From the NCBI GenBank assembly GCA_913060705.1, contig CAJXTX010000003.1, positions 1-64,000 of the forward strand: a stretch of DNA of 64,000 nt, in the 5' to 3' direction. This DNA is from an uncultured Bacteroidota bacterium (GTDB lineage Bacteria; Bacteroidota; Bacteroidia; Flavobacteriales; Flavobacteriaceae). Positions 27,833 through 34,948 of this stretch are shown here, in pieces. A program made the translations under genes and the position numbers. How positions within the stretch are numbered: position 1 is the stretch's first letter; the number at the start of each line of letters is the position of its first letter. A model generated the notes under the pieces. The model ran no database searches, was not told the DNA's origin, and saw nothing but the letters and a program-made list of their open reading frames with translations.

Positions 27833-28948
27833 ATGAAGCTATTTAAGGTATTTTTTTTAGCCCTAGCGTTGAACGCATTCGCCGTTTCAAGTGCACTGGC
27901 TCAATCTTCAGAAGAGGAACCCAAACTTAGATTAGGAATAATTGGACTTGTTCACGACCACGTCCATTGGATCTTCAATCGAGACAATCAAGATCTTGAG
28001 GTGGTGGGAATTGTTGAGACTAACCAGTCTGCAATCGACAAATTCAAAGGCCGCTACGACCTCGATGATTCGTTGTTTTTCTCAAGCTATGAGGAGCTCA
28101 TGCGCAAGGCGCAACCACAAGCAGTTTCTGCCTTTAACGAGACGGCTGAACACCTCGAGGTGGCTGCGTTCTTTTTGCCAAAAAATATCCCGGTAATGGT
28201 TGAAAAACCCTTGGCCACCTCGTACAAAGATGCACAGCAGATGGTGCAGCTTTCTGAAAAACACCAAGTTCCACTGCTCGTCAATTACGAGACCTCTTGG
28301 TACGAAAGCACCTACGAAACCAAGGCCTTAATCGAAGACGGAACATTCGGAAAACCAAAGAAGCTCGTCTTCAATACAGGCCATATGGGGCCGGTAGAAA
28401 TTGGCTGCTCTCCTGAATTTCTAGCGTGGCTCACCGATCCAGTGTTAAACGGAGGTGGAGCTGTAACCGATTTTGGATGCTACGGGGCCAATATCAGCAC
28501 ATGGCTTCTGGATGGAAGAACCCCTGAGCGTGTTACGGCTGTCCTCAAACAAAGCAAGCCTTCGATCTATCCAAAGGTAGACGACGACACGACGATCATT
28601 CTCGATTACAAAGACTTACAGGTAGTCATTCAGGCCTCATGGAACTGGACACATCACCGTAAAGACATGGAGGTCTATCTCAACAAGGCCTCGATTTATG
28701 CCCTTGATGCTAGCCGTATGCGGATATTAGATTACGATTCAGGTAAAGAGCAATCGCACCAGCCTGCTTCGATTGAAGCCTACCAAAAAGATCCTTTTCG
28801 TTTATTGGTAGAGGTAGTACAACAGGGCAGAGAAATCGACCCGCAATCGCTCTACGGCACTGCCAACAATCTAACGGTGGTCAAACTTTTAGAACTCGCA
28901 AAACGCTCGGCCGAATTAGGACGCACAGTAGCGTGGTCAGAGCTGTAA
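27833..28948 (+). CDS. Exported Gfo/Idh/MocA family oxidoreductase
   Basis: A 371-residue protein with a signal peptide (FFLALALNAFAVSSALAQ) before the nucleotide-binding fold (LRLGIIGLVHDHVH; the usual GxGxxG is altered to GLVHDH). The family lysine motif EKPLATS is present near residue 125, and the C-terminal domain has DFGCYGANIS. I use the ATG at 27833 over a TTG five codons earlier. Exported members must carry tightly bound cofactor, as glucose-fructose oxidoreductase does. It follows GH3 by 40 bases, so it may act on a released sugar. Its stop directly abuts the stop of the convergent dipeptidase gene. Confidence 0.88.
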   Translation: MKLFKVFFLALALNAFAVSSALAQSSEEEPKLRLGIIGLVHDHVHWIFNRDNQDLEVVGIVETNQSAIDKFKGRYDLDDSLFFSSYEELMRKAQPQAVSAFNETAEHLEVAAFFLPKNIPVMVEKPLATSYKDAQQMVQLSEKHQVPLLVNYETSWYESTYETKALIEDGTFGKPKKLVFNTGHMGPVEIGCSPEFLAWLTDPVLNGGGAVTDFGCYGANISTWLLDGRTPERVTAVLKQSKPSIYPKVDDDTTIILDYKDLQVVIQASWNWTHHRKDMEVYLNKASIYALDASRMRILDYDSGKEQSHQPASIEAYQKDPFRLLVEVVQQGREIDPQSLYGTANNLTVVKLLELAKRSAELGRTVAWSEL

Positions 28949-29620
28949 TTAAAAGTCAAAATAAGTGTCCGGAAAAGGCTCGTCGGCTAAGGTGTAATGC
29001 CACCATTCTTGAGCATAATTAGTAAAACCAAAGTGTGTCATCACCTCATAAAGTAGTTTGCGATTTTGCTGCTGCTCATTGGTCAGACTTTCAAAAAAGG
29101 TGGCAGACTCTGGACCGAAGTAGTCAAAAGGCGTACCCATATCGAGCGCTTCACCCTTTCGATCTCCGGTGAGGTACATCAAGGTAAGATCAACTGTGCT
29201 GCCCCGGGAGTGACCCGAACGCCGGGCGATGTATCCTTGCTCAAACAGTTCGTTTTTAGGAATATTAGGGTAATAGACCTTCTTCATAAGGGTATCTGAC
29301 AACTGTTCAGACCACAGCACAAAATAATTCACCGCGCGCTGCGGACGGTATCCGTCGAACAGCTTTAAACCTAACCCTCTTTTGTGCAAAGAGTCTTGTA
29401 CCTTTTGAAGTGCTCGCAGCGTAGGAAGGGTAAGTACTTTTTTGGCAGGCCTATACCCTTCAACCACCGTTCCCGTAAAATTAGAGGTGCTCGCATAGCG
29501 CAAGTCTAAGACAAGGCTCGGAATAGTCTCAGAAATGGATTGAAAACCCTCGGGCACCTTCTGAGCCGCTATGTGTACTGTCATCAAGCAACCGATCACA
29601 ATAAAAACTGTTTGCTTCAT
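28949..29620 (-). CDS. VanX/DdpX-like D-Ala-D-Ala dipeptidase (M15 family), exported
   Basis: A 223-residue zinc peptidase with signal MKQTVFIVIGCLMTVHIAAQ. The metal site motifs SGHSRGSTVDLTL (His and Asp) and EWWHY (catalytic Glu and His) near residues 140 and 205 match the VanX group, as does the DGYRPQRAV segment. It should cleave D-alanyl-D-alanine or similar dipeptides in the periplasm, as in cell-wall turnover or scavenging; nothing here suggests vancomycin resistance (no VanH or VanA). The start codon overlaps the end of the TonB receptor gene by four bases. Confidence 0.92.
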   Translation of the reverse strand: MKQTVFIVIGCLMTVHIAAQKVPEGFQSISETIPSLVLDLRYASTSNFTGTVVEGYRPAKKVLTLPTLRALQKVQDSLHKRGLGLKLFDGYRPQRAVNYFVLWSEQLSDTLMKKVYYPNIPKNELFEQGYIARRSGHSRGSTVDLTLMYLTGDRKGEALDMGTPFDYFGPESATFFESLTNEQQQNRKLLYEVMTHFGFTNYAQEWWHYTLADEPFPDTYFDF

Positions 29621-31668
29621 AAGCTGACATTAAATCCGAGGTAGAGCTGACGGGGTAAGCCAAGTTCGTAAAATCGCGACCCAAATGCATTAATTCGGAT
29701 ATTATCCGCATACCTCACATTAGCCATATTTTGAACCCCAATGACGGTTGAAAATCCCATCGACTGAGAAGTCCATTGCTTTTGAAGACTGAGATGATCA
29801 AGCCAAAACCCCTTCACCTTATGCTGATTCTCATCATCGGCATATAAAGCGCCCCTGCGCAATCGCTGATAGTTTAATCGCAGCGAGTCAGAGAGTTGAT
29901 ACGAAAGCTGTAAACTTCCAGATTGCCAGGGTACTCCCGGAAGATGTCTATTCGCAATGCTAGGCTCACTTTCTTCTGCAAACCTGAGATCTAGATACGC
30001 ATACACGAGGTCTAATTGCAGCCTATCGAATTGTCTTTGGTAAGAAAGCTCGATACCCGACCGCTTCGTCTGACCGGCATTTCGGTAAAAGCTCCTACCA
30101 GGATAAGCCTCTAACTCATATGGAACAATATCGTTTGTGGTTTCACCCGTAAAGAAAACCACCTCCCAGTTTACCTGTGATCCACGCCTGTTCAGCCCCA
30201 ACTCGAGCATTTCAGTCTGTTGAATGCCCAGCTCGTCATTGAACCCCCCATTGCTGTACGGAGGGGTAATGAGTTCGCTTAATGCAGGCGTCTCATAGGC
30301 TTTAGACGCATTCGCAAAGAGTGAAAGTTCAGAAGCAAGTTGAAATGAAAGTCCCATTTGCGGACTAAACGCATTGAGATTTATGGCATCTGAATCGTCT
30401 ACTCCATCAGATAGATCGTTGTCTTCAAGTTCTAAATTATTGCGATCAAAACGGACGCCTCCCTGCACGAATAAACGCTTTGCTTTTAATTCATAGAGCA
30501 AATAAGATCCTAGACTTGAAAAGCGCTCGTATTGATCAAGACTAAGAGCGCCCCGTTGACCCGATAGGTTCTCATAACGCCTTCTGTGATCTCTTTGATG
30601 CGCCCAATCGTACCCTGCAATGAGATCGTGACGGATTTGATTCTTGTTCGAAAGTGACCGCCTCAATGAAGCCCCCTGACCTGCATACTGGCGCTCTAAA
30701 TCAACAGCCCCACCATTGGCAAAAGGGAGAAATCCGTCAAAATTTCGACCGGAGAAAAACCCATAGGTGGTCAGTTCATAAATGTCAGACCGGTAATTCA
30801 GCGAGCTTCCGACCTTGAAATGGCGAATAGACTCCCCTGCACCAAATGCCACGTTCTGGCTTCGAGCTTGAAAAGGATCGGAATTAAAGTCTTCAAGAGT
30901 AATAGCTCCGGGGTCTTCAGCTAGAGGACTGTCGGTATAATTGGCCTGAATCACCCATTTTGAATCGTTTGAAAAACGCCTCACGTATTTTAGATTCGCC
31001 ATAGAAGTACGGGTGGTACTATGGGTCCTATACCCCTCAATGTCTTGGTGTGAAAGGTGTAGGAGCAATCCGCCCTTCTGTAAACCGACTCCTGCCGTGT
31101 AGGTAAATTGCCGCTGTCCAAAGGCCCCAATACGCGAGGTCAATCGGTGTCGATCTGAAGAAATAGCTTCTCGTGTATCGATGCTGATTACTCCACCAGA
31201 GGCATTCCCATAGCGCATAGAAGAAGGACCTCTAAGTACTGAGATGGTTTCAATCAGATCAAGCGGAAGGTTGTCGAGTTGGCCTTGACCGTCTGGAGTA
31301 GTTTCAGGAATATGATCGACCACTAGTTTGATTCCGCGAATACCGAAGGCTGCCCGTGCACCAAATCCTCGAATTGAAACACGAAGGTCTTGGGCATAAT
31401 TTGAACTGTTGAGCGCAACCAAACCCGGTACTTGATACAAGTACTCCTGAAGTGATCGCTGTGTGCCTTCGTAATCAGAAGAAAAAGAACGAATCGTAAG
31501 TGCCGCCGGAACGTTCTCTAGAGCGATACGTTGCCTTAGTGCCGTAACGGCAACTTCTTCGAGTTCAACCTCGGCAATAGAATCGTTGCCGCTTTGAGCA
31601 AAAGTAGAAGCGGATGCGAGAAGACCCAATAGGCCAGCAAAAGCATTCCGCAAAGAAGGGTTACACAC
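29617..31668 (-). CDS. TonB-dependent receptor (FecA/siderophore-like)
   Basis: A 683-residue outer-membrane receptor with no carboxypeptidase-like domain. The signal is AFAGLLGLLASASTFAQ. The plug (about 45-165) contains LEEVAVTALRQR, SIRGFGARAAFGIRG and LRGPSSMRYGNASGGVI, and the barrel ends in GFNVSL. The pattern resembles iron-siderophore or ferric citrate receptors. The start is GTG at 31668, the only one giving an intact signal peptide, and it overlaps the DUF6526 gene by eight bases. The stop overlaps the VanX-like gene by four, so three products are translationally coupled. A cell-wall peptide ligand is therefore conceivable. Confidence 0.92.
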   Translation of the reverse strand: MCNPSLRNAFAGLLGLLASASTFAQSGNDSIAEVELEEVAVTALRQRIALENVPAALTIRSFSSDYEGTQRSLQEYLYQVPGLVALNSSNYAQDLRVSIRGFGARAAFGIRGIKLVVDHIPETTPDGQGQLDNLPLDLIETISVLRGPSSMRYGNASGGVISIDTREAISSDRHRLTSRIGAFGQRQFTYTAGVGLQKGGLLLHLSHQDIEGYRTHSTTRTSMANLKYVRRFSNDSKWVIQANYTDSPLAEDPGAITLEDFNSDPFQARSQNVAFGAGESIRHFKVGSSLNYRSDIYELTTYGFFSGRNFDGFLPFANGGAVDLERQYAGQGASLRRSLSNKNQIRHDLIAGYDWAHQRDHRRRYENLSGQRGALSLDQYERFSSLGSYLLYELKAKRLFVQGGVRFDRNNLELEDNDLSDGVDDSDAINLNAFSPQMGLSFQLASELSLFANASKAYETPALSELITPPYSNGGFNDELGIQQTEMLELGLNRRGSQVNWEVVFFTGETTNDIVPYELEAYPGRSFYRNAGQTKRSGIELSYQRQFDRLQLDLVYAYLDLRFAEESEPSIANRHLPGVPWQSGSLQLSYQLSDSLRLNYQRLRRGALYADDENQHKVKGFWLDHLSLQKQWTSQSMGFSTVIGVQNMANVRYADNIRINAFGSRFYELGLPRQLYLGFNVSL

Positions 31669-32092
31669 GGTGGTAGTCGCCTTTCCAGTTTTTAATTTTT
31701 GCCTTTATCTCCTTGGCTGGGAGCTTGTCTTTTACGGCCTGCTCAACCAATTCGAGATACTCCTCGTCTGAAGCAAAGCGCAGTGCAATTATTTGGGAGA
31801 GTCTAAGCGAAGATGGTAGCGGTTTTTGGGTGAGTAGGTAATGTCTAAAGTTCTCTTCAGCACGTATAGCCCGGTCTTGAGCTTTAAGCGCAAAGGTTCT
31901 AGTAAACCACATCAATAGAATTAAAATCGGCGCAAGAATCACCAGCAGTGACGCGAGATAGTAATTGTCTTCTGAGGCATGGGCCCAATAATTTAAAGCT
32001 CCGCCAAAAAAGAGGACGATAAGGATGAAAAGGGCCCCATGGAAGCCTTTTACCATTCTAGTATGATTTTTGAAATTTTGAGCTTGTGCCAT
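31661..32092 (-). CDS. DUF6526 family membrane protein
   Basis: A 143-residue protein beginning MAQAQNFKNHTRMVKGFH, with two hydrophobic segments near residues 16-38 and 45-65 and a charged cytoplasmic tail (LRFASDEEYLELVEQAV). This fits the DUF6526 family, small Bacteroidota inner-membrane proteins of unknown role. It overlaps the receptor gene by eight bases and is first in a three-gene operon with the TonB receptor and the VanX-like dipeptidase. I can assign no biochemical function. Confidence 0.8.
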   Translation of the reverse strand: MAQAQNFKNHTRMVKGFHGALFILIVLFFGGALNYWAHASEDNYYLASLLVILAPILILLMWFTRTFALKAQDRAIRAEENFRHYLLTQKPLPSSLRLSQIIALRFASDEEYLELVEQAVKDKLPAKEIKAKIKNWKGDYHRV

Positions 32093-32112
32093 ATTCGAGT
32101 ATGTTTAAATCC

Positions 32113-32140
32113 TTGTTAGACCAAATTAACGCTAATTTTA
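32113..32140 (+). promoter_or_regulatory. Promoter-like sequence for the NIPSNAP gene
   Basis: TTG (32113-32115), a 17-base spacer and TAATTTTA (32133-32140). This is one base from the TAnnTTTG consensus with a spacer slightly shorter than usual. It ends 22 bases before the ATG at 32163. Confidence 0.35.
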
Positions 32141-32162
32141 ATCACACCATAATTCAATCCTG

Positions 32163-32909
32163 ATGAAGAATCGCATTCTGCTTACCCTAATGGCCTTTAT
32201 GGGTCTAACTGCTATGAACGGTCAAGTGGCCTCTGCTTCAAAAGAGCTCGTAGAGCTTAGAACCTATGAGGTGAAGACCGGCGCAAAAATGAATCTACTC
32301 GTCGATTATTTAAAAGACGTTCTGACCCCTACGCTAAAATCAAAAGGCGCCACAGAAGTTGCCCTTTTTAATGAATACGGAAACGCTGAGCCTCGAAAAC
32401 TGTATTTGATGGTGGCCTACCCCAGTTCTGAAGCCTTCATGAACAGTCAAGAGCTTCACAAAGACCCCTCTTATACGCAGGCAGCAGCCTCTTACAATGG
32501 TATTGGAATTGAAAACACCTTATACAATCGAATAGAATCTATGTTATTACTCTCGTTCGATGCCCTACCGAAAATGGATCCGCTTAAACCGGACTCAACG
32601 CTTTTCGAATTGCGCACCTACGAGAGCTACAGCGAAGATGCAAACCGAAGAAAAATTGACATGTTTAACCATGAAGAGTTAGAGCTCTTCTATGAGGTCG
32701 GGCTTCATCCTGTATTTTTCGGAGAACAAATCATCGGTGCCCAACGCCCCTGTTTGACCTATATGATCCAATTCAAAGACATGGAAGAGCACGATGCGAA
32801 TTGGAAGAAATTCATCGACGCCCCTGCTTGGAAAGAAATGTCTTCTAAGGCCATCTATGCAGACACCGCCACAAAAATCCACAAAGTATTCTTGAACAGG
32901 GTATTTTAA
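32163..32909 (+). CDS. Exported NIPSNAP family protein (two tandem domains)
   Basis: A 248-residue protein with a signal peptide (LLTLMAFMGLTAMNGQ). Two copies of the ferredoxin-like NIPSNAP domain are visible, each opening with the family signature: VELRTYEVK near residue 30 and FELRTYESY near residue 147. The family fold is related to dimeric alpha-beta barrels and its enzymatic role is unsettled. It is monocistronic, with a strong terminator shared with the convergent DUF2911 gene. Confidence 0.87.
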   Translation: MKNRILLTLMAFMGLTAMNGQVASASKELVELRTYEVKTGAKMNLLVDYLKDVLTPTLKSKGATEVALFNEYGNAEPRKLYLMVAYPSSEAFMNSQELHKDPSYTQAAASYNGIGIENTLYNRIESMLLLSFDALPKMDPLKPDSTLFELRTYESYSEDANRRKIDMFNHEELELFYEVGLHPVFFGEQIIGAQRPCLTYMIQFKDMEEHDANWKKFIDAPAWKEMSSKAIYADTATKIHKVFLNRVF

Positions 32910-32913
32910 ACAG

Positions 32914-32939
32914 AAAAAGCCGCTCGAAAGCGGCTTTTT
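32914..32939. terminator. Bidirectional intrinsic terminator
   Basis: Perfect 11-base arms (32914-32924 and 32929-32939) around a CGAA tetraloop, with an A5 run on one flank and a T5 run on the other. It therefore terminates both the NIPSNAP gene and the convergent DUF2911 gene. Confidence 0.92.
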
Positions 32940-32960
32940 AGTTTTACCCTATATAGGTAC

Positions 32961-33470
32961 TTACATAGCAGGTTGAATCTTAGCGGAAGCCTTTCCGTAT
33001 TCCCAACGCACCTCAAATCCGTCTTCATTTACTTCGTATACCAGACGCTCTTCAAAGTTGCTGCCTTGACCGGCATATACATTGACGCGAAGCTGATCCT
33101 GTTCAGCATCGTAATTAAAGGCGCCCCATTGATCTGCCACCTTATTAAATACGAAAGTAGATTGATACTCATTGGGGATGATGAAGAAGCTGTAAGTTCC
33201 GGCTGGTAATCGCTTTCCTTCGATAAGGATATCCTTCTCGGTAGTAAAGCGGGTAGCCTCGTTCGCCCCTGCACGCCAAATCTGCCCTAGAGGAACAAGA
33301 TCCCCCCAAATGACACGACCTTTTACAGCCGGAGACGAATAATTAATCGTAATGGCACTGCCCCCAGCTACCCCCTCAGCGACACGCGCGGGGCTTGCCT
33401 TTTCTTGTGCAAAAGACAACGAAGCAACTAAAACAGCTGCAAGCGATAAGATGAAATTTCTTTTTGTCAT
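32961..33470 (-). CDS. Exported DUF2911 family protein
   Basis: A 169-residue protein with signal peptide (ILSLAAVLVASLSFAQ) and the DUF2911 pattern: INYSSPAVKGRVIWGDLVPLGQIWRAGANEAT, then LPAGTYSFF and WGAFNYDAEQD. These are common small exported proteins in Bacteroidota with no known activity. It is divergent from thioredoxin across 109 bases that contain a long dyad. Confidence 0.9.
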   Translation of the reverse strand: MTKRNFILSLAAVLVASLSFAQEKASPARVAEGVAGGSAITINYSSPAVKGRVIWGDLVPLGQIWRAGANEATRFTTEKDILIEGKRLPAGTYSFFIIPNEYQSTFVFNKVADQWGAFNYDAEQDQLRVNVYAGQGSNFEERLVYEVNEDGFEVRWEYGKASAKIQPAM

Positions 33471-33517
33471 AATAGAATTTTTAAGACTATGAAGTTAGTT
33501 AAAACTAGAATGCGCTT

Positions 33518-33540
33518 GTGACCTATGTTACATAGTTCAC
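33518..33540. promoter_or_regulatory. 23-base dyad, candidate CRP/FNR-type operator
   Basis: GTGA-c-CTATGT-t-ACATAG-t-TCAC: ten of eleven positions pair around a central T at 33529. It lies between the divergent DUF2911 and thioredoxin genes, at roughly -38 from the start expected from the TAAATTTG box at 33554, the place where class II activators bind. The half-site GTGA is like CRP-family sites, although the spacing is longer than the classical one. Confidence 0.45.
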
Positions 33541-33553
33541 GTTATGATAGTGG

Positions 33554-33561
33554 TAAATTTG
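33554..33561 (+). promoter_or_regulatory. -7 promoter element of the thioredoxin gene
   Basis: TAAATTTG is an exact match to the Bacteroidota TAnnTTTG element, 18 bases before the ATG at 33580. No TTG occurs 19 bases upstream; that position falls in the dyad at 33518-33540, so the promoter may depend on an activator. Confidence 0.5.
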
Positions 33562-33579
33562 TATTCAAATAACAGAACC

Positions 33580-33942
33580 ATGCCAACAGTTAAATTGACC
33601 ACTCAGAAATTCAAAGAAGAAATCTTTGATTATACGCAAGAACGCGAATGGAACTACAAGGGAGCTAAACCCGCCATCATCGATTTCTATGCCGACTGGT
33701 GTGGCCCTTGTAAAATGGTTGCCCCGATACTTGAAGAACTTAGCGATGAGAATCCAGAAATTATTATCTACAAGGTAGACACCGAAGTAGAGCAAGAATT
33801 ATCTGCAGTTTTTCAAATTCGCAGCATTCCAAGCATCTTGTTTATTCCTAAAGACAACCGTCAACCGATGATGCAACCCGGAGCACTGCCAAAGCAAGCC
33901 CTTCAGGAAATCATCGATAAAGAATTAGTTCAAACGGCTTAG
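33580..33942 (+). CDS. trxA: Thioredoxin
   Basis: A 120-residue cytoplasmic thioredoxin with the redox motif WCGPC (Cys41 and Cys44) in FYADWCGPCKMVAP and the cis-proline segment IRSIPSILFI near residue 86. The ATG at 33580 gives the standard length; an earlier in-frame codon would add 12 unusual residues and overlap the promoter. It is monocistronic. Its stop codon overlaps that of the convergent isomerase gene by four bases (TTAG). Confidence 0.92.
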   Translation: MPTVKLTTQKFKEEIFDYTQEREWNYKGAKPAIIDFYADWCGPCKMVAPILEELSDENPEIIIYKVDTEVEQELSAVFQIRSIPSILFIPKDNRQPMMQPGALPKQALQEIIDKELVQTA

Positions 33943-34913
33943 AGTGCAGCGGATGCCTTAATCAAAAGGTCTCTTGTTGCTTTAATCCCTTCAATCTCTG
34001 AGAGACGACTTCCTTCGTATTCAACACCTATGAATCCGTCGTAACCATTCTCTTTAGCGATCTGAAGCATGCGTCCGTAGTCAATAAAGGTTTCGTCTCC
34101 GTTCTCATCGAAGTCATTTGACTTAGCACTTAGGGCCATCGCTTTAGGCATCATCTCAGAAACTCCTTGGTAGATGTCATACACCTCAGCGCAGCTTCCG
34201 TCGAATACAGATCCGTAGCCCTCTTCGGCAATACAAAAGTTACCAAAGTCGGGTAGTGTCCCACAATTCGCAGCATCTACGCCATTGATGACCTCCATGA
34301 GCGCGGCGGCATTAGAGCTGATGCGTCCGTGATTTTCTACTAATACATTGATTCCTTTAGGAGCCGCATAGGCCGAAAGTGCCGAAAGACTTTCAATAGA
34401 ATTGGCCTTCCAAAGTTCAGGATCCTTTTCTCCGTAAAGATTAAGGCGTACCGCAGAACATCCCATGTCTGATGCCGCGTCAATCCATAACTTGTGATTT
34501 TCAATAGCTTCTGCACGCGCATCTGCATCAGAAGTTGAAAGTGCCCCTTCGCCGTCGATCATGATCAATACATTGGTCAATCCGTATTGAGCAGCCAATT
34601 CGTTATTCTTGGCAACAAATTCAGCTACTGCAGCTGGTTTATCCTCAGCTCCCACTACATCGGTATACAACTGATTCACGTACTCGAGCCCAGAGAATCC
34701 AAGGTCGTGTGCCTGTTTGGCAAAGTCGTAAGGAGACATCTCGCCTGAGCGAATCGCCTTATGCAAAGACCACTGTGCTAGAGATAGTTTTACTTCGCTT
34801 TGTGCCTCTGCCTGCGCGCTTGTGTCTGCCGATTGTTTTGGTGCTTGGTTGCAGCTAAAAAGCATGATTGAAGCCGCCAAAACTGCAGCCCCTTTAACAT
34901 ATAGTGTTCGCAT
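33939..34913 (-). CDS. Lipoprotein sugar-phosphate isomerase/epimerase-like TIM barrel
   Basis: A 324-residue protein of the AP-endonuclease-2-like (xylose isomerase-like) TIM-barrel superfamily. A lipoprotein signal ends at MLFSC (Cys21), so it acts outside the cytoplasm and is unlikely to use a phosphorylated sugar. Expected metal ligands are visible: Glu in LEYVNQ, Glu in VLVENHG, Asp in GTLPDFGNF and Glu in GVEYEG. Relatives isomerise or epimerise keto sugars, and some take part in keto-glycoside elimination. It follows the trehalose synthesis gene by 35 bases on the same strand. Another exported member is at 44739. Confidence 0.87.
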   Translation of the reverse strand: MRTLYVKGAAVLAASIMLFSCNQAPKQSADTSAQAEAQSEVKLSLAQWSLHKAIRSGEMSPYDFAKQAHDLGFSGLEYVNQLYTDVVGAEDKPAAVAEFVAKNNELAAQYGLTNVLIMIDGEGALSTSDADARAEAIENHKLWIDAASDMGCSAVRLNLYGEKDPELWKANSIESLSALSAYAAPKGINVLVENHGRISSNAAALMEVINGVDAANCGTLPDFGNFCIAEEGYGSVFDGSCAEVYDIYQGVSEMMPKAMALSAKSNDFDENGDETFIDYGRMLQIAKENGYDGFIGVEYEGSRLSEIEGIKATRDLLIKASAAL

Positions 34914-34948
34914 AATTTAAAATTTGATTAGAAAATGTACGGATTATT

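Noticed and set aside
28949-29620. VanX-type vancomycin resistance
   Set aside because: No VanH, VanA or VanRS genes are visible; the family also includes ordinary envelope dipeptidases.
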